NCBI RefSeq assembly: GCF_947501905.1
Contig: NZ_CANMXL010000001.1
Location: forward strand, 1-64,000
Origin: an uncultured Winogradskyella sp.
Lineage (GTDB): Bacteria; Bacteroidota; Bacteroidia; Flavobacteriales; Flavobacteriaceae
Length of the DNA stretch: 64,000 nt
Reading direction: 5' to 3'
Shown here piece after piece: positions 44,598 through 54,510 of this stretch (its first letter is position 1; each line of letters begins with the position of its first letter). The position numbers were made by a program, and so were the translations under genes. A model generated the notes under the pieces. It did not search any database. It worked only from the letters and a program-made list of their open reading frames with translations, and was not told where the DNA came from.

Positions 44598-47500
44598 ATG
44601 AGATTAAATAAAAATTGTTTCATTTTTACCTGTTTTTGGCTACTTAGCCTCAATCTTCTCATTGCCCAACAAATTTCTGTAGACAATACATTATCTGTTC
44701 AACAGCTAGTAGAAAATACTTTAGCACAAGAGTGTGTAGAAATATCAAATATTAGCTCAACTGTAAACGGAAATGTTGTTGGCTTAGGTAGTTTTGGTTT
44801 TTTTGAACGCGGGTCTTCAAATTTTCCATTCGAAAATGGGATGATTCTATCAACAGGAAGTGCAAATTCGGCTGGAAACGGCGTTAATAATGATGTTTTA
44901 AATGAAGGAGAAACTGCTTGGGGTACCGATACTGATTTAGAAAATACACTTGGTATTTCTAATACAACCAATGCCACTACTATTGAGTTCGACTTTATTT
45001 CAATCTCAAACACATTACAAATAAATTATATACTAGCATCGGAAGAATACTTTGCAAATTTTCCTTGTCAATATTCTGATGGTTTTGCTTTCTTAATAAG
45101 AGAGGCAGGCACTGGTAACCCTTATACAAACATTGCACTTGTTCCTGGCACAAATACTCCTGTAAACACTACTACTATTCATGATGAAATTGAAGGGTTT
45201 TGTCCAGAAGAGAATAGTCAGTTTTTTGATGGTTATAATGTTGGTGACACTAACTATAATGGCCGCACAACAGCTCTTACAGCTACCGCTAATATTACAC
45301 CTGATGTGACTTATCAAATAAAATTGGTAATTGCAGATCAAACAGACCGCAATTACGATTCGGCAGTATTCATTGAAGCTAATAGTTTTACGCCTACAGT
45401 TGATATAGGAGATGATTTGAGTACATGTGCAGATAGCATTATGCTTAATGGAGACATAAATAACCCCAATGCTCAATACGATTGGTTTTTAGATGGTAGC
45501 CCAATCGGAGGAGCCCATCAACCAATCTATGACGTTGTACAAAGTGGTACGTATCGATTATTAATAACTATTCCTCTTGGTGATAGTTTCTGTACTATTG
45601 AAGATGAAGTAACTATAGACCTAAGTAATACGCAGAGTGCAACACCAATGACTAATATGGAGGTCTGCGATGATCCAAGCAATGATGGTGTTGCGTTTTT
45701 TAATCTTAACTCCAAGGATCAACAAGCTCTAAATTCTGTTGCTCCTGGCAATTATGCAATTACATATCATACTTCGCTACCAGATGCACAAAACAATTTA
45801 AGCCCAATCTCAGGAAATTATCAAAATGTAATAAGTCCACAGCTTATATATGTTCGTATTATTGATATAGACACTGGTTGTTTGGCAATCAATCAATTTC
45901 AACTTATAGTCAATCCAAGACCTGACCCTATATTACCTCAGGTTCTAGATGTATGTGATGATCAAGTTATTGACGGGTTTACAACTATAGACCTAAACGA
46001 TTTAAATAATGGTATTACTAATGGACAAGGTAATCTTGTTGTGACCTATCATTACACTCAAGCTGATGCAGATGCAGGTGCTAGTCCTATACCAATGCCA
46101 TATGTTAACGATAGTGTTAATAATCAAGTTTTTATTAGTGTCGCTGATGCTCAGTCTGGATGTAACACTACTACAACATTAGATATTACGGTTTTAGCGC
46201 CGCCACAAATTGAAAACAATCAAAACTATTACATAGATGCTTGTGATAGCGATTACGATGGTTTTGCAAATTTTAATTTAACAGAAGTAGAAGCTGAAAT
46301 TTTAAATGGGCTTACAAACGTTATAGTAACTTACCATTTAACTCAAGATGATGCACTATCAGGCGATAACCCAATTCCTGACCCAACAAACTTTTTTAAT
46401 ACTGTACAGTTTACTCAAATTGTTTTTATAAGAGTTGTCGATAGTGCTACTGGTTGTCCATCGATAGCTCCAATTGAGGTGCATCCTAATTTGTTATTAA
46501 CTGGACCTGACTTTTCGGATAACGTATTATGTGATACTGATAATGACGGCACGGAACCTTTTGACCTTGTAAATGTTACAGGACTAATTTTAGGAGATAT
46601 ACCAGATGTAACAATAACTTTCTACGAAACTGTAGATGACAGAGACAACAATAATAATCCTATAGATACAAGTATTGATTACTCACCACCAAGTGTACCG
46701 CAAACATTATACTTAACGCTTACAAGTCCAATATGTACTGAAGTTGAAGAGGTAATCTTAGATTTAATTCCAGTAACTGAGTTTCCAGATTTATCTCAAC
46801 AAACAGTTTGCGATACAGATCAAGATTTAAGGACAACTATAAACCTATCTGACTATGATGTTTTAATAACACAAGGCCAACCAGGATTTAATGTTGCTTA
46901 TTTTGAAACATTACAAGATGCTGAAGATAACGTTAATCCACTTCCAACTATATATCAAAACACACAAGATTCTTTTACAATTTTCGCGACTATTACTTCA
47001 TCAACTACATCGTGTAGTGATATTTCAAGTTTCGAAATTTTAGTAAATCCAGCGCCATTAACATCTTCTCCAAACCAAATAATAATTTGTGATGATGACC
47101 AAGATGGTTTCTTCGTTGTTAATTTAGAAGATTCTATACCAGAAATTGCAGCTTCAACCAATGACCTTATCATAACATTTCATAATTCAGTTGTAGACGC
47201 AAATACTGGAACTAACCCAATAATAGACCCTGAGACATACAACACACAAACAGATATAATAACTGTTAGAATAGAAAGTACGCTGACGGGGTGCATATCT
47301 ACAGAAAGCATAAATATTACTATCAACACATTACCTGTATTTCCTGTCATTTCAGAATTTAGATTCTGTGAAAACAATACAGATAATATCGGAGAGTTTT
47401 TATTAAGCTCAAAAGACAATGAGATATTAAATGGGCAAACAGGCAAAGAAGTACTATACTTTTTAAGTGCTGATGATGCCAATACTGGCAATAACCCAAT

Positions 47501-49436
47501 AGATAAAAACAGTAATTTTGAGAACACAAGTAACCCACAGATTATCCATGTTCGTGTTCAAAACATTACAGACACCTCTTGTTATGGCGTGGATTCTTTT
47601 TCTTTAAATGTTGGTACAAACCCAGAATTTAATGAGCCTACAGATATTTTTGAATGTGATGATAGCTCCAATGACACCTTTGCACCGATTGACTTAGTTG
47701 CTAAAGCTGCGCAAATTAGTGACGGTATTACAGAAAATTTAGATATTACATTTTATCCTTCAGAAGAAGACTTTATAGCTGGTACAAATGCCATCGTTGG
47801 AGGCACTTATACAACTGTAAATAATCCTCAGGAGATTTATGCTTCAATTGCAAATGGAAGTATCTGTACATCTACCACCTCATTTACAGTTAATGTTATT
47901 CCTGTACCTTCTGTAACACAAATAGACCCTTTTGAAGACTGTGATATTGACTATGACGAAAGTATAATGTGGGACTTAACTGAGGCTGAAATAAACATCT
48001 TAGATATTAGGCAAAATAATATTGTGGTATCCTATTTTACATCAATTGCTGATGCTGAAAATGATTTGAATGTTATTCCTGACCCAGAGAATTTTGAAAA
48101 CACTACAAATCCTCAAACAGTATTTGTAAAAGTGACTAATACAGACTTTAACTGTCCTGTAATTCTTCCTATAGAGCTTAATGTAAATATTCCGCCAGCT
48201 TTTAATGATTTTGGGGCTACTGAAATCTGTGACAATGATACTAATAGTTATGACCTAAGTCTTATAAATGCTATTATTCTTGATGCTACTAGTAATGCAC
48301 TCATTTCTTATTTTGCAGATGAGCAAGATGCTATTGATAATAATAATCCTCTAATAGACGATTACACATATCAATCAAACAGTGATATTGTATATGCAAG
48401 AATAGAAGATTCGTCAACAAATTGCTTCTATATATATCCTTTTATGTTAGTAGTTAATGATAGACCAATTGCTAACATACCTGATAATCTTGAAGATTGT
48501 GACGACGATGCTGACCAACAATTAATATTTGACTTAGAAACGCAAACATCATCAATTATTGGTACTCAAGATGATACGTTTCTACTTGTTACATATCATA
48601 ACTCTGAAGCTGATGCTGAATCTTACTCTAATCCATTAAACAATATATATAATGCCACTAATGATGAGGTTATATTTGCAAGAGTTACCAATACCGAAAC
48701 ACAATGTTACAGTATTACACAGTTCAATGTTGTTATAAATCCCTTACCAATAGTTGATATTGGAGGCCAAACTATTTGTCCTGAAAATTTTCCATTAATT
48801 GTAGATGCGAATACTGGTTTTGAAGATGATGAATACGAATGGTCAACAGGTGAAATAACATCTGAAATAGAAATTACTGAAACCGGAACATATAGTGTTA
48901 CTGTAACTACACCAAATGGTTGTATGGCTACAAGTGAATTTGATGTTATCATTTCTGAACCCGCTAATATTGAAGTAGTGGAAACGGTAGACTTCTCAGA
49001 CCCAAATAATATTACCATTACTGTTACGGGTATAGGAGATTATTTATTTCAGTTGGATGATATGGAGCCACAAACCTCAGGTCTTTTTGAAAATGTAGGT
49101 TTGGGCTATCACACATTAACTATTATAGATATTAATGGCTGTGCTTCAGTAACAAAAGAAGTACTAGTTATTGATGCACCTAAGCACATGACTCCAAATA
49201 ATGATGGGGATTTTGATACTTGGCATATTGTAGGCGTAGAGACTCTACCAGGTACTGTGGTACATATCTTTGATAGATATGGCAAGTTATTAAAACAGCT
49301 TAGTCATAATTCTTCTGGTTGGGATGGTACTTATAATGGAAACCTAATGCCATCAAGTGATTATTGGTGGACTGCCGATGTCAAAAGAGGTGATATAGAA
49401 TTTACTGCTACTGGACATTTTTCATTAAGACGATAA
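44598..49436 (+). CDS. T9SS type B cargo protein 4, choice-of-anchor L domain and eleven Asp-rich repeats
   Basis: A 1612-residue secreted protein, the largest in the window. After the signal peptide (cleavage near LLIAQ-QI), residues about 25-275 are a choice-of-anchor L domain (FPFENGMILSTGSAN, INYILASEEYFANFPC, FAFLIREAGTG). An Ig-like unit follows (about 280-345). Eleven repeats of roughly 95 residues run from about 355 to 1385. Each opens with a Cys plus Asp-rich turn (ACDSDYDGFANFNL, ICDDDQDGFFVVNL) and has a YHxxxxDAxxxxxPI segment and an IFVRV-type strand before a second Cys. An Ig-like unit (EYEWSTGEITSEIEITETG) and the sorting domain (about 1530-1612) end the protein. Probably an extended, Ca-stabilised surface stalk or adhesin, by inference. 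Confidence 0.88.
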   Translation: MRLNKNCFIFTCFWLLSLNLLIAQQISVDNTLSVQQLVENTLAQECVEISNISSTVNGNVVGLGSFGFFERGSSNFPFENGMILSTGSANSAGNGVNNDVLNEGETAWGTDTDLENTLGISNTTNATTIEFDFISISNTLQINYILASEEYFANFPCQYSDGFAFLIREAGTGNPYTNIALVPGTNTPVNTTTIHDEIEGFCPEENSQFFDGYNVGDTNYNGRTTALTATANITPDVTYQIKLVIADQTDRNYDSAVFIEANSFTPTVDIGDDLSTCADSIMLNGDINNPNAQYDWFLDGSPIGGAHQPIYDVVQSGTYRLLITIPLGDSFCTIEDEVTIDLSNTQSATPMTNMEVCDDPSNDGVAFFNLNSKDQQALNSVAPGNYAITYHTSLPDAQNNLSPISGNYQNVISPQLIYVRIIDIDTGCLAINQFQLIVNPRPDPILPQVLDVCDDQVIDGFTTIDLNDLNNGITNGQGNLVVTYHYTQADADAGASPIPMPYVNDSVNNQVFISVADAQSGCNTTTTLDITVLAPPQIENNQNYYIDACDSDYDGFANFNLTEVEAEILNGLTNVIVTYHLTQDDALSGDNPIPDPTNFFNTVQFTQIVFIRVVDSATGCPSIAPIEVHPNLLLTGPDFSDNVLCDTDNDGTEPFDLVNVTGLILGDIPDVTITFYETVDDRDNNNNPIDTSIDYSPPSVPQTLYLTLTSPICTEVEEVILDLIPVTEFPDLSQQTVCDTDQDLRTTINLSDYDVLITQGQPGFNVAYFETLQDAEDNVNPLPTIYQNTQDSFTIFATITSSTTSCSDISSFEILVNPAPLTSSPNQIIICDDDQDGFFVVNLEDSIPEIAASTNDLIITFHNSVVDANTGTNPIIDPETYNTQTDIITVRIESTLTGCISTESINITINTLPVFPVISEFRFCENNTDNIGEFLLSSKDNEILNGQTGKEVLYFLSADDANTGNNPIDKNSNFENTSNPQIIHVRVQNITDTSCYGVDSFSLNVGTNPEFNEPTDIFECDDSSNDTFAPIDLVAKAAQISDGITENLDITFYPSEEDFIAGTNAIVGGTYTTVNNPQEIYASIANGSICTSTTSFTVNVIPVPSVTQIDPFEDCDIDYDESIMWDLTEAEINILDIRQNNIVVSYFTSIADAENDLNVIPDPENFENTTNPQTVFVKVTNTDFNCPVILPIELNVNIPPAFNDFGATEICDNDTNSYDLSLINAIILDATSNALISYFADEQDAIDNNNPLIDDYTYQSNSDIVYARIEDSSTNCFYIYPFMLVVNDRPIANIPDNLEDCDDDADQQLIFDLETQTSSIIGTQDDTFLLVTYHNSEADAESYSNPLNNIYNATNDEVIFARVTNTETQCYSITQFNVVINPLPIVDIGGQTICPENFPLIVDANTGFEDDEYEWSTGEITSEIEITETGTYSVTVTTPNGCMATSEFDVIISEPANIEVVETVDFSDPNNITITVTGIGDYLFQLDDMEPQTSGLFENVGLGYHTLTIIDINGCASVTKEVLVIDAPKHMTPNNDGDFDTWHIVGVETLPGTVVHIFDRYGKLLKQLSHNSSGWDGTYNGNLMPSSDYWWTADVKRGDIEFTATGHFSLRR

Positions 49437-49484
49437 TAAAACAAATTTTAACAACTTATAAAAAATCTTAATTTAAGCTATGCG

Positions 49485-49492
49485 TATATTTG
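49485..49492 (+). promoter_or_regulatory. putative -7 promoter box of T9SS cargo gene 5
   Basis: TATATTTG is an exact TAnnTTTG match. It falls just inside the longest possible reading frame (ATG at 49480) and 23 bases before the ATG at 49516, which argues that 49516 is the real start. The -33 region is not clear. Confidence 0.45.
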
Positions 49493-49515
49493 CATGGCTT
49501 TTTCATAAAAGATTT

Positions 49516-51873
49516 ATGAGGTTTATATTCTTAGTATTATCATTATTTTTTTGCTTGGCTTTTCATGCACAGAACATTACTGTAGATAGCCAGTCTTTTA
49601 CACCCCAGCAACTTATTGAAGATATTTTAATAGATAGTGACTGTATTGAAAATGTTATGATAACTAATGCAGTTAGTGGTGACTTTGGAGGTGTGGAATT
49701 TAGTTATGGTTTTTTTGATGCTACAGGTACAACGTTTCCTTTTCAAAGTGGCCTTGTAATGAGTACGGGAAGATTAAGTAATGTCCCTGGACCAAATGAT
49801 TCTTTAAGTGATGATAATGCGCCTGGATGGAATGGAGATAGTGACTTAGAGGCTGCATTAGATGAAACTGGCACTTTCAATGCTACAATATTAGAGTTTA
49901 GTTTTACAGCAATAACAAGTCAAATTAGCTTTAGATATTTATTTGCTTCTGAAGAATATAGAGAGAACAATCCTTTTACGTGTGATTTTTCAGATTTATT
50001 TGGATTTCTTGTTAAACCAAGTGACAACAGTGAACCTTTTCGAAATATTGCATTAGTTCCAGGCACGACCACACCTGTAAAAGTAACGACAGTAACACCT
50101 GGTGTTCCTGGAAGTTGTCCGCCACAAAATGAACAATTTTTTGGGCAATTCAATGAAATTAACCCTGCTATTTCTCCAATAAATTTTAATGGACAAACTG
50201 ATGTACTCACAGCAACAGCAACAATTACTCCTGGTGTAAGTTATGATATCAAATTAGTCATTGCAGATGAATTTAATCCTCGTTTCGATTCAGCAGTATT
50301 CATAGAAGCCGGTAGTTTTCAAGCTACTAGAGATTTAGGTCAAAACAGAACTCTTGCTACAGGAAATCCTTTGTGTCAAGATGAGGAGCTTACTTTAGAT
50401 GGTACAATCGCAGGAAATAATGGCTATGATTGGTTCAGAAATGGTGTTTTGGTACAATCTGATCCTATTGGTTGTACAAATTGTGGTACGTTTGAGGTTA
50501 CTCAAGATGGCACGTACACCTTAGAAGTCAACCTAAATAACCAATGCATTGCAAATGGTGAAATTATTGTAGAATATGCTGCTAATCCTATTGGAACTGA
50601 TGTTATACAAATAGAGTGTGATGCTGACCAAGATGGATTAACCTTTTATAATCTATTTGAACTCGCCGCGGATATCCGTAATAATGACCCAGATTTAACG
50701 GTGAGCGGTTTCTTTTTATCTGAAATGGATGCCATAGATTTTAATAATCCAATCCAATCACCAGCAAGTTTTCAAAATTCGATACCTAATCAAATTGTAT
50801 ATGCACGAGTAGAAAATCCTTTTGGTTGTTTTGATGTGACTGAGTTAGAATTACAAATTTCTAACAACACACTAAATATTCCTACCATAGAAGCTTGTGA
50901 TTTTGATGAACATGATGGCTTTACCACTTTTGATTTAGATGAAGTTAATATGGCTATTGCAAATCAAATTCCAGTTGGTGCAAATGTGACTTATTTTGCA
51001 AACGAAGAAGATGCCTTTTCGGATATTAATAGTTTACCACTTCTATATGATAATACTACACCTGATTCGCAAACAGTGTTTGTAAAAGTTGAAAGTAATA
51101 CTACCTGTTATGCCATTTCAGAAGTAAATCTACAAGTTAAGTTTACTCCAGAAGTTTCAGAAGATGAAACATTAATTTATTGTACAAATACATTTCCAGA
51201 AACTATTAGATTATTTGGAGGTGTACTCAATGACTTACCAAATAATTATCTTTATGAATGGCAGCTTAATGGAGTAACTTTAGCTGCAAATACTATCTCT
51301 ATCGACATTAACGAAACTGGTGTTTACACCGTAATCATAACTGATCCAAATGGTTGTAGCGGGACTCGAGATATTACTGTAAATCCATCGGAAATCGTAC
51401 AGGATATTAATATAGATGTTATTGGTACGGATACTATAAATACTATTACTATTAATACAACTGGAAACGGAGATTATGAGTACGCTCTAGATAATGAAAA
51501 CGGTCCATATCAAGATGATAATGTTTTCAATAATATTATTCCTGGCTTCCACACTGTATTTGTTCGTGACAAAAACGGTTGCGGTATCGTTTCAGAACTA
51601 TTTTCTGTACTTGGCTTTCCAAAATTCTTTACGCCCAACGGAGATAGTCAAAACGATTTTTGGCAATTAGACGGTATTAATTTTGATTTATACCCAAATC
51701 TTCAAGTTACCATCTATGACCGCTATGGTAAATTAATGGTAACTCAAGATGCCAACAGTTCTGGTTGGGATGGCACTTACAATAGCAACCTAATGCCAAA
51801 TACAGATTATTGGTTTACTGCCAATTTTGGTGATGGCAGAACGTTCACAGGTCATTTTGCGTTGAAACGCTAA
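49516..51873 (+). CDS. T9SS type B cargo protein 5, choice-of-anchor L domain and two Asp-rich repeats
   Basis: A 785-residue secreted protein from the ATG at 49516. That start gives a clean signal peptide (MRFIFLVLSLFFCLAFHAQ), whereas the upstream ATG at 49480 would add 12 residues and contain a promoter box. Residues about 20-280 are a choice-of-anchor L domain like that of cargo 4 (FPFQSGLVMSTGR, RYLFASEEYRENNPF, FRNIALVPGTTTPV). Two Asp-rich repeats begin near 365 (ECDADQDGLTFYNL) and 461 (ACDFDEHDGFTTFDL). An Ig-like unit (YCTNTFPETIRLFGGV) and a sorting domain (about 700-785) match those of cargo 1 and 2 closely, so this gene looks like a mosaic of the two types. Confidence 0.88.
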   Translation: MRFIFLVLSLFFCLAFHAQNITVDSQSFTPQQLIEDILIDSDCIENVMITNAVSGDFGGVEFSYGFFDATGTTFPFQSGLVMSTGRLSNVPGPNDSLSDDNAPGWNGDSDLEAALDETGTFNATILEFSFTAITSQISFRYLFASEEYRENNPFTCDFSDLFGFLVKPSDNSEPFRNIALVPGTTTPVKVTTVTPGVPGSCPPQNEQFFGQFNEINPAISPINFNGQTDVLTATATITPGVSYDIKLVIADEFNPRFDSAVFIEAGSFQATRDLGQNRTLATGNPLCQDEELTLDGTIAGNNGYDWFRNGVLVQSDPIGCTNCGTFEVTQDGTYTLEVNLNNQCIANGEIIVEYAANPIGTDVIQIECDADQDGLTFYNLFELAADIRNNDPDLTVSGFFLSEMDAIDFNNPIQSPASFQNSIPNQIVYARVENPFGCFDVTELELQISNNTLNIPTIEACDFDEHDGFTTFDLDEVNMAIANQIPVGANVTYFANEEDAFSDINSLPLLYDNTTPDSQTVFVKVESNTTCYAISEVNLQVKFTPEVSEDETLIYCTNTFPETIRLFGGVLNDLPNNYLYEWQLNGVTLAANTISIDINETGVYTVIITDPNGCSGTRDITVNPSEIVQDINIDVIGTDTINTITINTTGNGDYEYALDNENGPYQDDNVFNNIIPGFHTVFVRDKNGCGIVSELFSVLGFPKFFTPNGDSQNDFWQLDGINFDLYPNLQVTIYDRYGKLMVTQDANSSGWDGTYNSNLMPNTDYWFTANFGDGRTFTGHFALKR

Positions 51874-51904
51874 TTATTAGCTTTCATTAAGGTATTCTTT
51901 ATCG

Positions 51905-51912
51905 TAACTTTG
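51905..51912 (+). promoter_or_regulatory. putative -7 promoter box of uvrB
   Basis: TAACTTTG is an exact TAnnTTTG match, 4 bases before the uvrB start codon at 51917. The short distance implies a nearly leaderless transcript. No LexA-like palindrome is seen. Confidence 0.45.
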
Positions 51913-51916
51913 TTTT

Positions 51917-53923
51917 ATGCGTTTTAAAATTGAATCTGAATTCAAACCTACAGGCGACCAGCCACAAGCAATAAAACAACTTGCTGATGGTATTAATGGT
52001 GACGAAAAGTATCAAACTTTACTTGGTGTAACTGGCTCAGGTAAAACTTTTACTGTAGCAAATGTTATTGAAGAAGTACAACGACCAACACTTGTTTTGG
52101 CACATAACAAAACACTTGCAGCACAATTATATTCGGAGTTTAAACAGTTTTTTCCTGACAATGCGGTTGAGTATTTTGTCTCGTATTATGATTACTATCA
52201 ACCAGAAGCATACATCCCTGTTTCTGGGGTCTACATAGAAAAAGATTTATCCATTAATGAAGAAATTGAAAAGATGCGTCTCAGCACCACTTCTTCACTA
52301 TTATCTGGCCGAAGAGATGTTTTAGTAGTAGCATCTGTTTCCTGCTTATATGGTATTGGTAATCCTATTGAATTTCAGAAAAACGTCATCACTTTAGAAC
52401 GCGACCAAGTGATATCAAGAACAAAACTATTACATCAACTAGTACAGAGCTTGTATTCGCGAACTGAAGCTGATTTTAAAAACGGAAATTTCAGAATCAA
52501 AGGTGATACTGTTGATGTCTTTCCTGGATATTCAGATAATGCGTTCCGCATTCATTTTTTTGGAGATGAAATTGAAGAAATTGAAGCTTTCAATCCATAT
52601 TCTCAAGAGGTTATTGAAAAATATGACCGATTGAATATTTATCCTGCAAATATGTTTGTAACATCACCAGATGTGCTTCAGAATGCAATTCATAGCATCC
52701 AAGATGATTTGGTAAAACAGCATGATTATTTTAAAGAAATTGGCAAACATCTCGAAGCAAAACGCTTAAAAGAACGTACAGAATTTGACCTTGAAATGAT
52801 TCGCGAACTCGGTTATTGTTCTGGTATTGAGAATTATTCACGTTACTTAGACGGGAGAGCTGCTGGTACGCGCCCATTCTGCTTATTAGATTATTTTCCT
52901 GAGGATTTTTTGATGGTCGTAGATGAGAGTCATGTCACTATTTCTCAAGTTCATGCCATGTATGGAGGAGACAGAAGTCGTAAAGAGAATTTGGTTGAAT
53001 ATGGTTTTCGACTACCAGCCGCAATGGATAATAGACCTTTGAAATTTGAGGAGTTTGAATCTTTACAGAATCAAGTGATATATGTTTCGGCTACTCCAGC
53101 TGATTACGAAATGCAAAAAACAGATGGTGTTTATGTAGAGCAAGTTATTCGTCCTACTGGCCTACTCGACCCTATTATAGAAGTACGCCCGAGTTTGAAC
53201 CAAATCGATGATTTAATTGAAGAGATTCAAACCCGTGTTGAAAAAGATGAACGCACATTAGTAACTACTCTAACAAAAAGAATGGCTGAAGAATTGGTAA
53301 AATATTTAACCAGAATTGCTATTCGTTGTCGTTATATTCATAGTGATGTTGACACTTTAGAACGTGTAGAAATTATGCAGGATTTACGCAAAGGTGTATT
53401 TGATGTCTTAGTGGGTGTAAACCTACTTCGTGAAGGTTTAGATTTACCAGAGGTATCTCTTGTAGCTATATTAGATGCAGATAAAGAAGGTTTTCTTCGC
53501 AGTACACGCTCGTTAACCCAAACCGTAGGTAGAGCCGCTAGAAACCTAAATGGTAAAGCGATTATGTATGCCGATAAAATCACGAAGAGCATGCAAAAGA
53601 CAATTGATGAGACCAATTACCGGCGTGAGAAACAAATAGCATACAACACAAAATATAACATTGTTCCTAAAGCATTAAATAAAAGCTTGGACAGTGCTTT
53701 AGCTAAAAATTCTGTAAGTACTTACAGGACAGAATTAGATGCAAAACTTGCTGCAGAATCAGAAAGCAAATATCTAACCAAAGGAGAATTAGAAAAGAAA
53801 ATAAGAGAGACTAGAAAATCAATGGAACAAGCTGCCAAAGCATTAGATTTTATGGAAGCTGCAAGGTTTAGAGATGAAATTACTGCTTACCAAGAGCGTT
53901 TAGAAAAACTAAAAGTGAAATAG
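51917..53923 (+). CDS. uvrB: excinuclease ABC subunit B
   Basis: The damage-verification helicase of nucleotide excision repair, acting with UvrA and UvrC. The 668-residue protein is full length. It opens with FKIESEFKPTGDQPQAI and has Walker A LLGVTGSGKTFT near residue 40, the beta-hairpin segment EYFVSYYDYYQPEAYIP, the DEAD-like VVDESHV, motif VI-type TQTVGRAARNLNG, and a C-terminal UVR domain that binds UvrC (KALDFMEAARFRDEI). It is convergent with the TerB-like gene, with a 10-base gap. uvrA and uvrC are not in the window. Confidence 0.97.
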   Translation: MRFKIESEFKPTGDQPQAIKQLADGINGDEKYQTLLGVTGSGKTFTVANVIEEVQRPTLVLAHNKTLAAQLYSEFKQFFPDNAVEYFVSYYDYYQPEAYIPVSGVYIEKDLSINEEIEKMRLSTTSSLLSGRRDVLVVASVSCLYGIGNPIEFQKNVITLERDQVISRTKLLHQLVQSLYSRTEADFKNGNFRIKGDTVDVFPGYSDNAFRIHFFGDEIEEIEAFNPYSQEVIEKYDRLNIYPANMFVTSPDVLQNAIHSIQDDLVKQHDYFKEIGKHLEAKRLKERTEFDLEMIRELGYCSGIENYSRYLDGRAAGTRPFCLLDYFPEDFLMVVDESHVTISQVHAMYGGDRSRKENLVEYGFRLPAAMDNRPLKFEEFESLQNQVIYVSATPADYEMQKTDGVYVEQVIRPTGLLDPIIEVRPSLNQIDDLIEEIQTRVEKDERTLVTTLTKRMAEELVKYLTRIAIRCRYIHSDVDTLERVEIMQDLRKGVFDVLVGVNLLREGLDLPEVSLVAILDADKEGFLRSTRSLTQTVGRAARNLNGKAIMYADKITKSMQKTIDETNYRREKQIAYNTKYNIVPKALNKSLDSALAKNSVSTYRTELDAKLAAESESKYLTKGELEKKIRETRKSMEQAAKALDFMEAARFRDEITAYQERLEKLKVK

Positions 53924-53933
53924 GTGTTTACTA

Positions 53934-54335
53934 CTAGTTGTACTGCACCTTAAAAATGTCTATTAAAAAATCTGGAGGAACTATCTTATTTGGAAAACTA
54001 TCCATCAAATCTAGTACGCGATTAATAGATTCATGACTTAATCCCATTCTTAATCCAAAATTATGAATTTTCACAAGTTGTTTGTTAGACACTTTATGAT
54101 CCAAATTCATTAATAGTACTAACCTGTGAAACTGTACAATACGCTCACTATGCGATTTAAGGTTTACATAAGTAATTGGATGCTCAATAAGGTAGTTAAA
54201 ATCAGCCTCAGAAATCTCTAACTGTTTAGCTATACCAAGTAAAAAATTATACTCAATGGATTTTATGCTATCGTCTCTCTGCGCAAATGCAATCAACTCT
54301 GAAAGCAAACTTAATTTTTCAACGCGATTAATCAT
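53934..54335 (-). CDS. TerB-like helical protein
   Basis: A 133-residue all-helical cytosolic protein from the ATG at 54335 (MINRVEKLSLLSELIAFAQR). An upstream in-frame TTG at 54368 is rejected because it is the end of a promoter box. The helices with a DDSIKSIEYNFLLGIAKQL segment resemble the TerB/DjlA N-terminal fold (acidic residues followed by ExxF/LL). Function is unknown. Its position beside uvrB sometimes leads to it being labelled an excinuclease subunit, which the sequence does not support. Confidence 0.65.
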   Translation of the reverse strand: MINRVEKLSLLSELIAFAQRDDSIKSIEYNFLLGIAKQLEISEADFNYLIEHPITYVNLKSHSERIVQFHRLVLLMNLDHKVSNKQLVKIHNFGLRMGLSHESINRVLDLMDSFPNKIVPPDFLIDIFKVQYN

Positions 54336-54365
54336 AGGAGGGTTTTCCGAGGGTTTTGTACAATA

Positions 54366-54373
54366 CAAATTTA
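54366..54373 (-). promoter_or_regulatory. putative -7 promoter box of the TerB-like gene
   Basis: The minus strand reads TAAATTTG, an exact TAnnTTTG box, 30 bases before the ATG at 54335. Its last three bases are the TTG that could be mistaken for an upstream start codon. Confidence 0.42.
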
Positions 54374-54510
54374 AAGAGTAGTAGAATTTTATTGTCGTTG
54401 ATATAATGTATCTTGTCGAAAAATTTAATGTATTTAATCGGTGTTTTTAAGCTTTTATCAACGCTCAAGCAATAAGATTAAATATCTTAAAAGAAATAAT
54501 ATCATTTTTC

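Noticed and set aside
45093..45476. 127-residue open frame antisense to the 1612-aa cargo gene
   Set aside because: It runs opposite the choice-of-anchor L domain and shows no start signals or motifs.
45650..48760. Possible CRISPR-like or DNA-level repeat array
   Set aside because: Repeats are seen at protein level within one open frame; unit length is about 285 bases and the units are diverged at DNA level.
53934..54335. Excinuclease subunit next to uvrB
   Set aside because: The small helical protein has no UvrB or UVR motif; the label would come only from adjacency.
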